Source: Chloroflexota bacterium
GTDB taxonomy: Bacteria > Chloroflexota > UBA11872 > UBA12225
DNA length: 64,000 bases
Direction: 5' to 3'
NCBI GenBank assembly: GCA_030447525.1
Contig: JAUJOR010000006.1
Span: 224,085-288,084, forward strand
Position numbers and translations under genes: made by a program
Notes under the pieces: generated by a model
Told to the model about the DNA's origin: nothing
The model's database searches: none
The model's input: only the letters and a program-made list of their open reading frames with translations
In this document: piece after piece, positions 8,053 to 17,056 of the stretch
Layout: each line of letters starts with the position of its first letter
How positions within the stretch are numbered: the first letter of the stretch is position 1

Positions 8053-8346
8053 TGTGGGCGCGGGAGAGCCCTTCGTCGTTCGGCCCCGCACCCGTTCGGT
8101 CCTGCACCTTGGTGGCGAGCACCACCTGGTGGCGGCGGCCGCGTACCGCCTTGCCGATGATCTCTGGCCGCCGGAATACGCGTCGGCGGTGTCGATGAAG
8201 GTGACGCCCGCGTCCAGCGCCCGCCGGATGACGGCGAGCGCCTGTTCCTCGTCGATGCCGAAGGCGTAGCCCCGCCCAAAGTTGCTCCCGCCCAACCCGA
8301 CGGCCGAGACCTTCAGGCCAGCCCTCCCAAGCTGCCGGTAGCGCAC
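7885..8346 (-). pseudogene. Aldo/keto reductase, truncated and frameshifted
   Basis: A GTG at 8346, preceded by GGAGGGATC, begins [20 protein letters not shown], the canonical N-terminus of an aldo/keto reductase. It continues with [13 protein letters not shown] carrying the catalytic Asp/Tyr region. Near 8,170 the frame shifts; the next frame reads [20 protein letters not shown], then [20 protein letters not shown] and [14 protein letters not shown]. Homology stops at the junction near 7,886, half-way through the expected ~320 residues. The gene therefore carries an internal frameshift and a 3' deletion that fused it tail to tail to the GNAT gene. Confidence 0.75.
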
Positions 8347-8462
8347 GGGCAGATCCCTCCTTCTCCCTCTGGATGCGGGCCGGAACGGGTGCCCAGAGGC
8401 CGGCTCCCGTGCCCTGGCCAGCGTGGCCATATCTGGCCCAGTGTACGGCCGTCTGGGTATGT

Positions 8463-9560
8463 CTACGCGCGGACGAACTCCTCGCAGCCCAGATCCTCGA
8501 ACGAGAGCATCGCCCGCTCCAAGTTGGCCCACCAGACGAGCGGCGAGGTTCCGCGCCGCCACTGGAACGCTGGAGTGAACGGGTTGGTCGCAACGAAGAG
8601 GCGGTAGTCGTCCCAGCACTCGTTCCACGTGTGGTCGCCCACACCGTGCTCGAGGAGTCCCGCGTGGTAGCGTCTGAGCAACGGCTGCTCCAGCCGCTGG
8701 CGACGCTCCGGGAACCACGCATTGGCAATGGCGTGGGCCAGGTCGCTTGCGGCGGGCGCTACGCCCCACATCTCCCAGTCGTAGAGAATGGCCGGTCCCT
8801 GGGTGCCCGTCCCGTCGCTGCTCGCTTGCGGGTAGAAGAAGTTCCACCAGTGCGGGTCGCCATGGACCAGCGTCAGCGGTCGGGCCATCTGGCGGCGGCG
8901 CAGCGCGCGCTGGCCAGCCAGCAGCCGGTCGTACACGCGCCGGCGTGCCGGCGGGAGGCGGTCGCCGAGGAACGCCACGAATGCCTCGGCGGTGCGTTCG
9001 GCGCGCTCGGCCGCCGCCTCGATCGTGACGTCGGTCGGACGCTCCCCCACGTCCCGCCCGAGGCGGGGGTGTTCCCACCAATGTGCGTGCAGCTGCGCCA
9101 GGGAATCCACGGCCAGCCCGCACATGGGCTCGGTCGGCGGGAGGTTGTAGGGTGGCTGCTCGCGGCCCTGCGAGACGTCCTCCAGCAGCAGATGCCACTC
9201 CCGCCCACCGGTGCTGCGGCCGATGTCGAAGCAGCGCGGTACGGGAGGGTTCGGCATCTCGGGCGCGACGCGCTCGTAGAACTGCACTTCCTTCGCGCCG
9301 CTGCGTGCCTCCGCATCGGCGCGCGCTAGCTTCAGGACCAGGCCCGCCGGCGCCAGCGGCGGCGCACCGGGATCGTACTCGAGCGCGAGCCAGTACAAGT
9401 CGGCGGTGCCGGTGCGCAGGGTGCGCGTGACCGACCGCCGCACCACGCGGGAGTCACCCGCGGCGCCGCTGCGGCGGAGCGCCAGTGTGAGCCACTCGGG
9501 GGTCGCCCGCTCCGCGTCCCAAATAGGTCCGCCCACGCCGCTAGTCCCACTCATGTACAT
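8463..9560 (-). CDS. Phosphotransferase family kinase
   Basis: The 365-residue protein has an APH/ecdysteroid-kinase-like fold. It includes an N-lobe with [16 protein letters not shown] (ATP-binding Lys) and [20 protein letters not shown], the hinge [15 protein letters not shown], an intact catalytic loop [14 protein letters not shown] (HGDxHxxN), and the metal motif [20 protein letters not shown]. Unlike the similar protein at 3760, the catalytic residues are all present. The substrate is unknown; relatives phosphorylate aminoglycosides, macrolides or small hydroxylated metabolites. The start could be the ATG at 9560 or at 9554. There is no obvious operon partner. Confidence 0.75.
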   Translation of the reverse strand: MYMSGTSGVGGPIWDAERATPEWLTLALRRSGAAGDSRVVRRSVTRTLRTGTADLYWLALEYDPGAPPLAPAGLVLKLARADAEARSGAKEVQFYERVAPEMPNPPVPRCFDIGRSTGGREWHLLLEDVSQGREQPPYNLPPTEPMCGLAVDSLAQLHAHWWEHPRLGRDVGERPTDVTIEAAAERAERTAEAFVAFLGDRLPPARRRVYDRLLAGQRALRRRQMARPLTLVHGDPHWWNFFYPQASSDGTGTQGPAILYDWEMWGVAPAASDLAHAIANAWFPERRQRLEQPLLRRYHAGLLEHGVGDHTWNECWDDYRLFVATNPFTPAFQWRRGTSPLVWWANLERAMLSFEDLGCEEFVRA

Positions 9561-9907
9561 GGCCCTTAACGGCGGGGCGCAGCCAGCGACGGTCCGCCTA
9601 CGACGCCATCATTGCACCGCTCGAGGCCGCTCCGGCCGTCAGCGGCAGATTGGCGTAGGCGCTCACGGCTGGCGCGGTGGAAGGAATGCACGTCCTGTGA
9701 GACGGTGAGCCGGCACGCGTGGAGGTCATTGTCTTAGATCGCCTCCGCTCAAGGTGAACCGGCACGGCCCCATACCGGGATCACGCGTAGCGCAGCGCGG
9801 AAGGCCACGAGGCCGCGTCGGTGCATTCTCGACGCTTATCCACGCATGTCGCCTGTGCCCGATCACCTCGGGCGCGACCGGACCACGCCGATAACCGGTC
9901 GAGGCTA
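9561..9907. other. Intergenic region without gene
   Basis: About 350 bases upstream of the phosphotransferase gene and up to the IS630-type element. Only short, featureless frames are present on either strand. Nothing else is recognised. Confidence 0.3.
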
Positions 9908-11329
9908 GTGGGTCAGTTCTCATGGGTGTGACGGTTTGGGGCGGGGGCTGGTATCCTGGCGGGCTGTCAGGAGGAGTGGGATGCCCCATCCGCAGAAGGT
10001 AGCCCTGCGCCCACTGACCGCCGCCGAGCAGGCGGGCTTGGAGGTGGTGGCGCGCGCCGGGAGCGAGCGGGCCGATCAGTGGCCCGGGCCAAGGCGCTGC
10101 TCGCCGTGGCCGCCGGCGCCTCGTTCGTGGCGGCGGCCCGCGCGCCGGGCGGCGGTCAGGTGTGGCGGTCGCCCGGCTGGTGGCCCGCTTCAATCGGGAG
10201 GGCCTGGCGGGCGCTGGAGCCGCCACGGCGGGGGCCCCCGGTGCGGTACGACGCCGCGACGCGGGAGCGGATTGTGCGCGAGTTCCGCCGGACGCCGGAC
10301 CGGGAGCACGACGGGACGGCCACCTGGTCGCTGACGACGCTGCAGCGGGCGCTGCGCCGCGCCCCGGACGGGCTGCCCGCCGTCAGCACCAAGACGATCC
10401 TGACCACCCTGTGGGGGGCCGGGTACACGTGGCAGCAGAGTCGCACCTGGTGCCACACCGGCACAGTCGTCCGGCGCCGCAAGGCGGGGCCGGTGACCGT
10501 GACCGACCGCGACACCGCCCCAAAAAAGACCTGATCGAGCGCGCCTACACGCAGGGGGAGCGCCTGGGCCTGCAGGTGTGGACGCAGGACGAAGCTGGGC
10601 CCTACCAGGCCCTCCCGCAGCCAGGTCCCTCCTGGCAGCCCGAAGGGCAGCCGGTCCGGCACCCCCACGAGTACGTCCGCGGCGGGACGGCCAAACTGCT
10701 GACCCTGTTCCGACCGGCCACCGGCGAGGTGCGGGCGCTGCCCGTGGCGCGGGCGCCTAACGCGGTGTTGCATCCATGGCTCACGCGCGAACTGGAGGCC
10801 ATCCTGGCCGACCTGCCCGTCCCGCCGGCGCGCCCGATCCCACCGGTCCCACTGCGACCCGGGTGGTGTGGGAGGCGTGGCAGGCTGGCCTGACCGAACG
10901 CTTCACCCTGCCCGACGACCTGCGCCCCTGCGCGTGCTGCTCGTGTGGGACAACCTGGCTGGCCACCACAGCGCCGCCCTGGTCTGCTGGTTGTGCGCCC
11001 ACGGCATCCTGCCGTTGTCTACCCCCTTGGGCGGCTCGTGGCTGAACATGGCCGAATCCGTCCAGCGCATCCTCGCCCGCCGGGCCCTCGACGGCCAGCA
11101 CCCGCAGACGGCCACGCAGATCATGGCCTGGCTGGCCGCCACCGTGCGGGGCTGGAACGCCGCCCCGACGCCGTTCGTCTGGGGCGCCCCCCGCCAACAG
11201 CGCCGCTGGCGGGCGCGCCAGCGGCGGCACGCGCTGGGCGGCTCCGGTGCCGTCACCCATCGCCCCATCCCCCGCCGTGTCCCGGCACCCTCCGCCTACG
11301 AACGCGTGTGTGCATGAGAAGTGACCCAC
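9908..11329 (+). mobile_element. IS630-family element (decayed)
   Basis: Inverted ends gtgggtcagttctcatg (left, from 9908) and its near-complement catgagaagtgacccac (right, to 11,329) match except at one position. Both lie immediately inside TA dinucleotides (9906-9907 and 11,330-11,331), the target duplication expected for IS630/Tc1-type insertion. The transposase inside is multiply frameshifted, so the element should be immobile. Confidence 0.8.
9979..11317 (+). pseudogene. IS630 transposase, at least five frameshifts
   Basis: Reading across frames gives a typical IS630 transposase: [20 protein letters not shown] at the start, an HTH region ([13 protein letters not shown]), [12 protein letters not shown], then the DDE domain. 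The first catalytic Asp is in [11 protein letters not shown], the second in [13 protein letters not shown] and the Glu in [18 protein letters not shown]. The frame changes near 10,077, 10,150, 10,215, 10,525, 10,860 and 10,925. All three catalytic residues survive, but no single frame spans them. The scattered indels point to an old insertion. Confidence 0.8.
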
Positions 11330-11339
11330 TAGGCTCGGA

Positions 11340-11399
11340 TTACCGGAAGCACTTCGGCCTCACTCCCACCGCTCTCCTCGTCCTGTATGCGTGGCTACG
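11340..11399. repeat. ~60-bp dispersed intergenic repeat, copy C
   Basis: Begins ttaccggaagcacttcggc, almost the same as copy A at 5475, and ends gcgtggctacg. Length 60 bases. It lies immediately outside the right end of the IS630-type element, so it may have been the insertion neighbourhood. Confidence 0.4.
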
Positions 11400-11529
11400 C
11401 GCGCCGCTGTCGGCGCAGCCGAGTCTGTCGCCGGCCGGATGGCGCGGGCGCATGGGCGCTGCGCCTAGTCTGGAAACGTGTCTGTCCTGCCGCTCGTGTC
11501 TGGCCCGCACGTCATCGCGGAGATAGCAG

Positions 11530-11815
11530 ATCCGCCGGCGGGCGCAGACGCGCTACGCCGCCCTAACCGGGATTTGCGGAGTCAGCCTGCTCACCGCCGT
11601 CGCGCTCGCGGGCATCCTGTGACCGGGTCGGCGCTTCCGGTCCGACGCGCAGCTCGCCGCCTTCGCGGGCGTGGCGCCCCTGGAGGAGGCGTCCGCCGGC
11701 CGCGTGCGCCACCGCTTCAACCGGGGCGGCAACCGACAACTCAACGCCATCCTGCACCGGGTCCCGGTGGTCCAGGCGCGGTGCTCACCGGCGGCGCGGA
11801 CGTACCTCGCGCGGG
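11530..11815 (+). pseudogene. IS110 transposase C-terminal fragment
   Basis: Fragments in two frames give GICGVSLLTAVALAGIL and then FRSDAQLAAFAGVAPLEEAS, followed by GRVRHRFNRGGNRQLNAILH and VVQARCSPAARTYLARV. This is the Transposase_20 domain of IS110-family transposases, which carries the catalytic Ser region. The N-terminal RuvC-like DEDD domain is missing, and a stop codon interrupts at about 11,622. It abuts an RHS fragment on the right, so both are debris. Confidence 0.7.
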
Positions 11816-11854
11816 TGGTCACCTGCCCGCAGGAGCACCCCAGCCGCTCGTGGT

Positions 11855-12640
11855 GCGATCCAGCCGTTCGACCCGAGCCGCTCGCCGGCGCGGGAGCTGA
11901 CCACCAAGATCGAGTACGACGCCGCCGGCAACCGGGTGCGGCAGGTGAGCCCGCGCGCGTGGGACACCCAGCCCAACCTGGCCGCCTATGCCGGCAAGCC
12001 GTTCGTCACCGAGTACGTCCACGACGAGGTCAACCAGATCACGCGGGTGGACCTCCCCGCGAGCGCGGACGAGCTTTCCGCCGGCACGCGCCAGTACGTG
12101 CACAACGCGTACGACAAGAACGGGCGCCTGGAGTGGACCTCCCAGCCGGTGACGGCGAGGGCGGCGGTGGACGTGGCGGACGCGCAGAAGACGAAGATGA
12201 CCTTCTTCGATCCCGGCTGGGTGCGCACCACCCAGGAGGGGACGAACGCGAAGGTGCACTTCGAGTACAGCCCCGAGGGCTGGCAGACGGCGCGCACGCC
12301 CGAGAAGGACGGCGCGCAGGACGCGGAGCGCAGGCTCACGTGGACGCACACCGCCACGGGCCAGATCAAGGAGGCGACCGACCAGAAGGGGCAGAAGGCC
12401 ACCTACGAGTACGACCTGCACGACAAGCTCAAGAAGGCCCGCCACGGCCAGGGCCTGACCGACCCCAACCTCAAGGCGATGGAGGTGGAGGTCACCTACA
12501 CGGCGCTGGACCAGCTCAAGAAGGCGCGCCAGAAGAAGGAGGACGCCGCCACCTGGACGGCCACGAAGTTCGCCTATGACCTGGGCGGCAACGTGACCGA
12601 GCGCACGGACGACGTCTCCGAGAACGCCGACCTCGCTCCT
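11855..12640 (+). pseudogene. RHS/YD-repeat protein internal fragment
   Basis: One open frame of about 260 codons contains YD-type repeats: KIEYDAAGNRVRQVSPR, then NAYDKNGRLEWTSQP, KATYEYDLHDKLKKARH and KFAYDLGGNVTERTDD. Such repeats form the hollow beta-shell of RHS toxins and teneurin-like surface proteins. There is no start with a signal peptide and no C-terminal toxin; both ends are lost, the left to an IS110 remnant and the right to a fragment of another gene at about 12,640. The reading frame itself is undamaged, so this deletion is probably younger than the surrounding decay. Confidence 0.65.
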
Positions 12641-12705
12641 TTCCACTCTTCAGCGGTTCAGGTCCTGCGCAGAGGGGTCGCTTCGGCGGCCCCTTGTTCA
12701 TTTCT

Positions 12706-12840
12706 GCTGCTCGGTGCCGCCCTCGCGCACGATGAGCGCCGCGTCCGGCCGGTCCTGCAGCTGCATGGCGAACAGGCCGAGGCGGGTGAACCGCCGCAGC
12801 AGTTCCACCACGCTTGTGTTCTGGCGCTCCGCCAGCCGCT
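12706..12840 (-). pseudogene. Second copy of the C-terminus of the zinc-ribbon/Clp-N/RHH protein
   Basis: The complement encodes ERQNTSVVELLRRFTRLGLF followed by AMQLQDRPDAALIVREGGTE, nearly identical in protein and similar in DNA to the last 45 residues of the gene at 538-1476. Upstream (above ~12,840) the similarity stops abruptly. It is therefore a truncated paralogue or the remnant of a second locus rather than a gene in its own right. Confidence 0.7.
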
Positions 12841-13028
12841 ACCCCGGCGCAGTAGCGCCTGGTCGCACGGCCGTAGCGTACCCGCCACCTCACGCCTGTC
12901 AACGGTTGGCCCTTCGCGCATGAACGGCTCCCTTTGGAGCCGCCGTTGACAGCCGCAAGGACTCCGTCGGGGAAAGTGCTCCGGACGACCAGGCGCCCGG
13001 CCCGGTCGTCGGAAGGGAGGTGGAGTGG

Positions 13029-13232
13029 ATGGAAGACAATGACGTAACCATCATCCTCACACCCGAGGAGTACCACCTGGTGTGGCGGCGCCTCATCAGC
13101 GACCTTGAGAGCGCAGCGGACGCGTACGCCTGGGAGGACTTTGCTGAGATCGCCAGTCTGCTGGAGAAGCTGATGCGGTCCAAGGAGGAGATGCTGCTGC
13201 GACATGCTGCACGGGCGCGGAAGAATGCTTGA
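13029..13232 (+). CDS. Small hypothetical protein
   Basis: The ATG at 13,029 follows GGAGG (13,016-13,020) at eight bases, a good initiation signal. The 67-residue acidic/helical protein reads MEDNDVTIILTPEEYHLVWR and continues with a leucine-rich amphipathic helix (EIASLLEKLMRSKEEMLLRH). No family is recognised. The good ribosome binding site and the even codon use argue that it is real; an antitoxin- or chaperone-like role would be guesswork. It lies among pseudogenes with no partner of the same strand nearby except the next ORF. Confidence 0.55.
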   Translation: MEDNDVTIILTPEEYHLVWRRLISDLESAADAYAWEDFAEIASLLEKLMRSKEEMLLRHAARARKNA

Positions 13233-13392
13233 GGACTGATCGTGCTGGGGAGGGATCCCCAGCATCAGTGAGTCTCAAGGAACGACGTGGTGCTCGTGCC
13301 TCGTGCACCTGTGGGGCGTGTGCTCAGAGGAGTTCTGAGAGGTCAGCGCCGTCACCTTCGAGTCCACGGCCCTCGGCGACGGACTCCGGGAG

Positions 13393-13752
13393 TTGGTCGA
13401 TGCGGTGATCGCGCTCCTGCGGGGCGCTGACCGTGCCACCATCCGGTGGCAGGACGAGCCGGGTGAGACGCGCTGGGTGCTGGAGCGCGCCGGGGACGAG
13501 CTCGTCGTGACCGTTCACCGCTTCGCCGCCACGTACAGCCACCATGACGACGCCGAGGGGGAGCGCGTGTTCGCCGCCCGGGGGCGCCTGGCCGGCTTCG
13601 CGGGCCAGGTCAAGAGCCAGCTGGACGCGGTGCTGGCGGCGCACGGGGCCGCGGGGTATCGGACGCGCACCGGGCGAGAGTTCCCGGGCGGCGCCTACGA
13701 GCGCCTCGCGGCCCTCATCCGGACGCGGAAGGCGGGGCGAGACGCACCATAA
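13393..13752 (+). CDS. Hypothetical protein
   Basis: About 119 residues from TTG 13,393. Conserved-looking segments are IRWQDEPGETRWVLERAGDE and LVVTVHRFAATYSH, a beta-meander followed by a helix (VKSQLDAVLAAHGAAGY). The frame is open from 13,339, where codons GAG GTC AGC GCC GTC ACC TTC GAG follow an AGAGGAG; this looks like the natural 5' end of the gene with its start codon mutated (GTC in place of GTG). No family is recognised. Confidence 0.5.
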   Translation: MVDAVIALLRGADRATIRWQDEPGETRWVLERAGDELVVTVHRFAATYSHHDDAEGERVFAARGRLAGFAGQVKSQLDAVLAAHGAAGYRTRTGREFPGGAYERLAALIRTRKAGRDAP

Positions 13753-13831
13753 CGCGACATGGCGCACGTCGCTGAGGACGGCCAGCCCGGAAGGCGGCGG
13801 AGCACGAAGAGCGCCCGCGGCTGACCACAAG

Positions 13832-15138
13832 TGGAATTGCCCCGTTTGGATGGACACGTTCTCGTTCGGCAGCATTCGACACGTTCGTTCCGCAACGTTA
13901 CGCCACGGCGCGGCCGGCGTGGGCTGATGGGCGCTTCGTAGGCGGGGCTGAGATAGCCGAGCGTCGAGTGCCGGCGCTGGCGGTTGTAGAAGCCTTCGAC
14001 GTAGTCGAAGATGGCACTGCGGGCCGCCGCTCGCGTGGGCCACGCCTGGCGGTCGACGAGGCTCGCCTTTGAGGGTGGCGAAGAAGCGCTCCGCCACGGC
14101 GTTATCCCAGCAGTTCGCCACTCGGCTCATGGAGGGCACGAGCCCGGCCGCTTGCAGGCAGCGCCCGAAGGCGAGCGAGGTGTACTGGCAGCCGCGGTCC
14201 GAGTGGTGGATCAGCCCGGCCGCCGGCCGGCGGGTCGCCAGGGCCATGGTGAGCGCGTCGAGCACCAACTCGGTGCGCAGATGGTCGGCCATGGCCCACC
14301 CGACGACGCGCCGGCTGAAGGCATCGAGCACCGTGGCCAGATAAAGCCACCCCTCTCCGGTCGGGATGGAGGTGATGTCCGCCAGCCACAGCTGGTCGGG
14401 CGCCAGCGGATTGAAGTGCCGCTGGACCAGGTTGGGAGCGGGCGAGGCGCCGGATCGGCGATCGTCGTGCGGGGCCGGCGCCGACGCCGGTGACAGCCGG
14501 CCAGGCTGGCCTGGCGCATCAGCCGCGCCACCCGCTTGCGCCCACAGCGCCGCCCCGCGGCCTGCAGGTCGGCATGGAGGCGGGGACTACCATAGGTGCC
14601 CCGGCTCGCGTGGTGGAGCCTGGTAAATCAGGCGCGTCAGCTCGGCATCGATCTGGGCGCGCGCCGAGGGTGGGCGGTCCCGCCAGGCGTAGAAGCCGGC
14701 CCGGGACACGCCCAGGACGCGGCACGAGAGCGCCACCGGGTGGTCGGCCACCACCGCAGCGATGAACCGGAAGCAGTTCACCGGGTCGCGCTCTCCGCGC
14801 TCGCCGCCTTGCGCAAGATCTCCCGCTCCTCCTTTAAGATGCGGTTCTCTCGCGCGCAGCCGGGCTAGCTCGGTGCGCTCCTCCGTCGTCAACCCATCGC
14901 GCGCCCTCCATCTATAGCCATCTGTTTGACCCAACCGCGCAGCGTCTCGTGGTGCACCCCCAGGTCCTTGGCTACCTGGCTCAGCGACCGCCCGTTGGCG
15001 TGCACCAGCTGCACGGCCTCGGCACGGAATGCTGGCGGGTACGGCGCTCTCGTTCTTGCTCCCATCAGTCTGGACTCCCTTCTTTCGGGGCCGCTTACTC
15101 CCTAGTGTGAGGGTGTCCACCAACGCGGGGCAATACCA
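13832..15138 (-). mobile_element. IS3-family element (decayed)
   Basis: The ends are inverted repeats of the IS3 type: tggaattgccccgtttgga at 13,832 and, on the complement, tggtattgccccgcgttgg ending at 15,138, both followed by ggacac. The element is about 1.3 kb and holds orfA and orfB on the minus strand, both frameshifted. The three bases outside each end (aag, atg) do not match, so no target duplication is visible. Confidence 0.75.
13900..15065 (-). pseudogene. IS3 orfA/orfB transposase, frameshifted
   Basis: orfA starts at ATG 15,065 (YPPAFRAEAVQLVHANGRSL, then SQVAKDLGVHHETLRGWVKQ: the HTH region), loses frame near 14,910 and again near 14,850, and ends with KEEREILRKAASA. orfB resumes as FRFIAAVVADHPVALSCRVL and reaches the integrase core: the first Asp (WLADITSIPTGEGWLYLATV) is split over frames. 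LIHHSDRGCQYTSLAFGRCL holds the second Asp and NCWDNAVAERFFATLK the Glu. The whole DDE triad is recognisable, but at least four indels separate the parts. Confidence 0.75.
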
Positions 15139-15767
15139 ATGGCGGCGCTCGCCGCCCGGACGAGCCGGGTCGGGCTCGGCTTCGCCGTCCTCAGCGCCAC
15201 GTTCCGCCCGCCGGGGCTCCTGGCCAAGATGGCGGACGCGCTGGAGCAGATCTCGGGCGGCCGGCTCGCCCTCGGTCTCGGCGCCGGGTTCGACCCTGGC
15301 GAGCACGAGCGCTTCGGGTTGCCGTTCCCCCCGGCCGGGCGCCGGATCGCGTTGCTCGACGAGTGCTGCCTGACGCTGCGCCGACGCTGCGCCGGCTGTG
15401 CCAGCGGCCGCTCCGGTTGGTCATCGGCGAGTCCGGCGACCGCGCCCTGGAGGTGGTCGCGCGGCACGCCGACGAGTGGAACTGCGGCGCGACGTACCTC
15501 GACCGCGCGCCGGAGCGCCTCGCCCGCCTGGCGGGCCTCACCCGGCGCCCGATCGCCCGGTCCGTCAACGTGCCCGTGGTGCTCGGTGCGCCCCGCGACC
15601 CTGAGATGGCCCGCCGCTACAACGTCCACCTGGGGCTGCACGGCTCGGTGGACCAGATGGTCGCCCGCTGCGCCGAGCTCCGCGGGCTCGGCTTCGACGG
15701 CGTTTGGCTCTCCGGGACCAACGCCCGGCCGGCCTTCGAGCTGCTGCCGCGCCTCCGCGAACTCTAG
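15139..15767 (+). pseudogene. Luciferase-like (LLM-class) oxidoreductase, truncated
   Basis: Directly at the right end of the IS3-type element the frame reads RVGLGFAVLSATFRPPGLLA and then ISGGRLALGLGAGFDPGEHE, typical of flavin/F420-dependent LLM oxidoreductases. It starts where residue ~60 of such a protein would be. After LLDECCLTLRR the frame changes, and the middle ~30 residues appear deleted; the rest continues as PLRLVIGESGDRALEVVARH, DEWNC and ELRGLGFDGVWLSG to a normal C-terminus at 15,767. The 5' third was removed or separated by the IS insertion. Confidence 0.7.
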
Positions 15768-15856
15768 CCGGCCGGTGACCGGGCGTCGGGCCGCCGAGCG
15801 GGCTCGTTCATGGCTGGAGAGATCGGGTCCAGCGTAGGCGGCGGATTGGCTCCCCG

Positions 15857-16115
15857 TCAATCCGCTGGCGCACTCCCGTCGGGCTCCGGCGGCGTTGGCG
15901 CAGGCGGGTACAACAGGGCCTGCAGCCGCACGGCGGCGGCCCCCTTGGGCCCCCGCAGCGCCCGGGCGTAGATGTCCAGCAGCACGCTCGCCCGCTTGTG
16001 GCCCAGGATGGCCGCGGCCGTTGCGATGTCCACGCCGCTGGCCACCAGCAGGCTGGCACACACGCGCCGGAAGTCGTGCGGGGCGAGGTCCGGGCTGCCC
16101 CCCCTCCCTCCGCGC
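15857..16115 (-). pseudogene. Tyrosine recombinase C-terminal fragment
   Basis: The complement encodes APHDFRRVCASLLVASGVDI and AAAILGHKRASVLLDIYARA. This has the H-x-x-R (HDFR), G-H and nucleophilic Tyr (DIYAR) motifs of a phage-type integrase. The rest of the catalytic domain and the core-binding domain are absent or scrambled upstream. It stands 430 bases from a 5'-truncated tRNA-Asn, the usual place for an integrase gene in an integrated element. Confidence 0.65.
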
Positions 16116-16540
16116 CGCCGCCTTGAAGGAGCGCAGCACGTTGCGCTCGCAGGAAGGTGACCTGGTGGCCGGCGTGCGCCGCCCCCGGCGTGGGCGGCGC
16201 CGGAACCGACCCTCGGTCTCGGCGGGCCGCCAACGGGCCCGCGGCCGACGGAACGCGCAGCCCCGCGGCCGGCTCGGCAGGTGCAGCACTTGGTGCAGCA
16301 GTCTCATGGGGACGTGGCGGGACACTGAGGGTCGCGACGCAACGCATCGGCGGCGCCACCAGATTGTGTGGGACGCGCAGGGACGGCCGCATCCTGGCTA
16401 CGAACCAAAAGGTCAAGGAACTGTGGGTAGCAAACAGCGGGTAATTCTGGGGTAATCACGTTGCGCGCCATGCACATCCGACCACGCCGTACGCGCCGAC
16501 GGCGCGGCTCTGCCAGATACGAATGCGCCGTCTGCGGAGG

Positions 16541-16604
16541 AGTCAGGAGGTAGAGCGTCCGGCTGTTAACCGGTAGGTTCGAGGTTCGAATCCTCGTCAG
16601 GGAG
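16541..16604 (+). tRNA. Partial tRNA-Asn (GTT), 5' end replaced: probable attachment site
   Basis: From the D-loop onward the sequence is a good tRNA-Asn. The anticodon loop is ctgttaa (anticodon GTT) on a ccgg/ccgg stem, the T arm cgagg-ttcgaat-cctcg is perfect, and the 3' acceptor strand is tcaggga. The 5' acceptor strand, which should be tccctga, is absent and the D stem is mispaired. A tRNA gene with only its 3' part intact is the classic product of integration at a tRNA 3' end. Integrase fragments lie on both sides (15,857 and 16,717). Confidence 0.6.
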
Positions 16605-16620
16605 CCCCCCCTCCTATCTG

Positions 16621-16646
16621 GAAGGCCACCCGAACGGGCGGCCTTC
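16621..16646. terminator. Hairpin after tRNA fragment
   Basis: gaaggccacccg-aa-cgggcggccttc forms a stem of about twelve pairs with one mismatch. It lies 17 bases after the tRNA end; ctccg follows without a T tract. It probably terminates the tRNA transcript or the convergent integrase transcript. Confidence 0.5.
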
Positions 16647-16716
16647 TCCGCGCCCGAAGCCCCCAATGGGTGCAATTGGAACAGAAAACCCCTCCGATCC
16701 CGCTGTTCCCGCACCC

Positions 16717-17047
16717 TCAGTCGGCGCCCGGTCCCGCGCCGCCCGTCCCGTTCGCCTCCCCGTCTGCCACCGTAGACCCGGCTCCCGTAGACCCTTTCTC
16801 CGTGGCCCCCGCGGCCTCAGCCTCGCGCCGGTAGTAGTCGCTCAGTTGACGGAACGCTGAGCCGGGGGTGCGCTTGACGGCGTGGGCGTACACCCGCGCC
16901 GTGATGGCCGGACTGGCATGCCCGAGGATCTGGCTGACCTCCGGCAGCGGGACGCCGTCGGCGCGGAGGTGTGAGGCCGCCGTATGGCGTAGGTCGTGCA
17001 TGCGGTAGTGCACCGGCATACCGGCCCGCGCCAGCAGCTTGCTGAAG
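16717..17047 (-). pseudogene. Second tyrosine recombinase C-terminal fragment
   Basis: The complement encodes MHDLRHTAASHLRADGVPLP, EVSQILGHASPAITARVYAH and AFRQLSDYYRREAEAAG. The H-x-x-R, G-H-x-S and Tyr motifs are clear, so this is the last ~105 residues of an XerC/phage-type integrase. At about 17,047 the sequence switches to the start of an unrelated gene (ATG 17,060 after AGGAGG), so the integrase is fused by deletion to the end of a conjugation operon. The catalytic first Arg and the core-binding domain are missing. Confidence 0.65.
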
Positions 17048-17056
17048 TCGTCAGCG

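Noticed and set aside
11338..11400. The ~60-bp repeat as an attC-type integron site
   Set aside because: The ends are not complementary in the way attC R and L boxes are, and no integron integrase is present.
13829..15141. Target-site duplication of the IS3 element
   Set aside because: The bases outside the two ends are aag and atg, which do not match.
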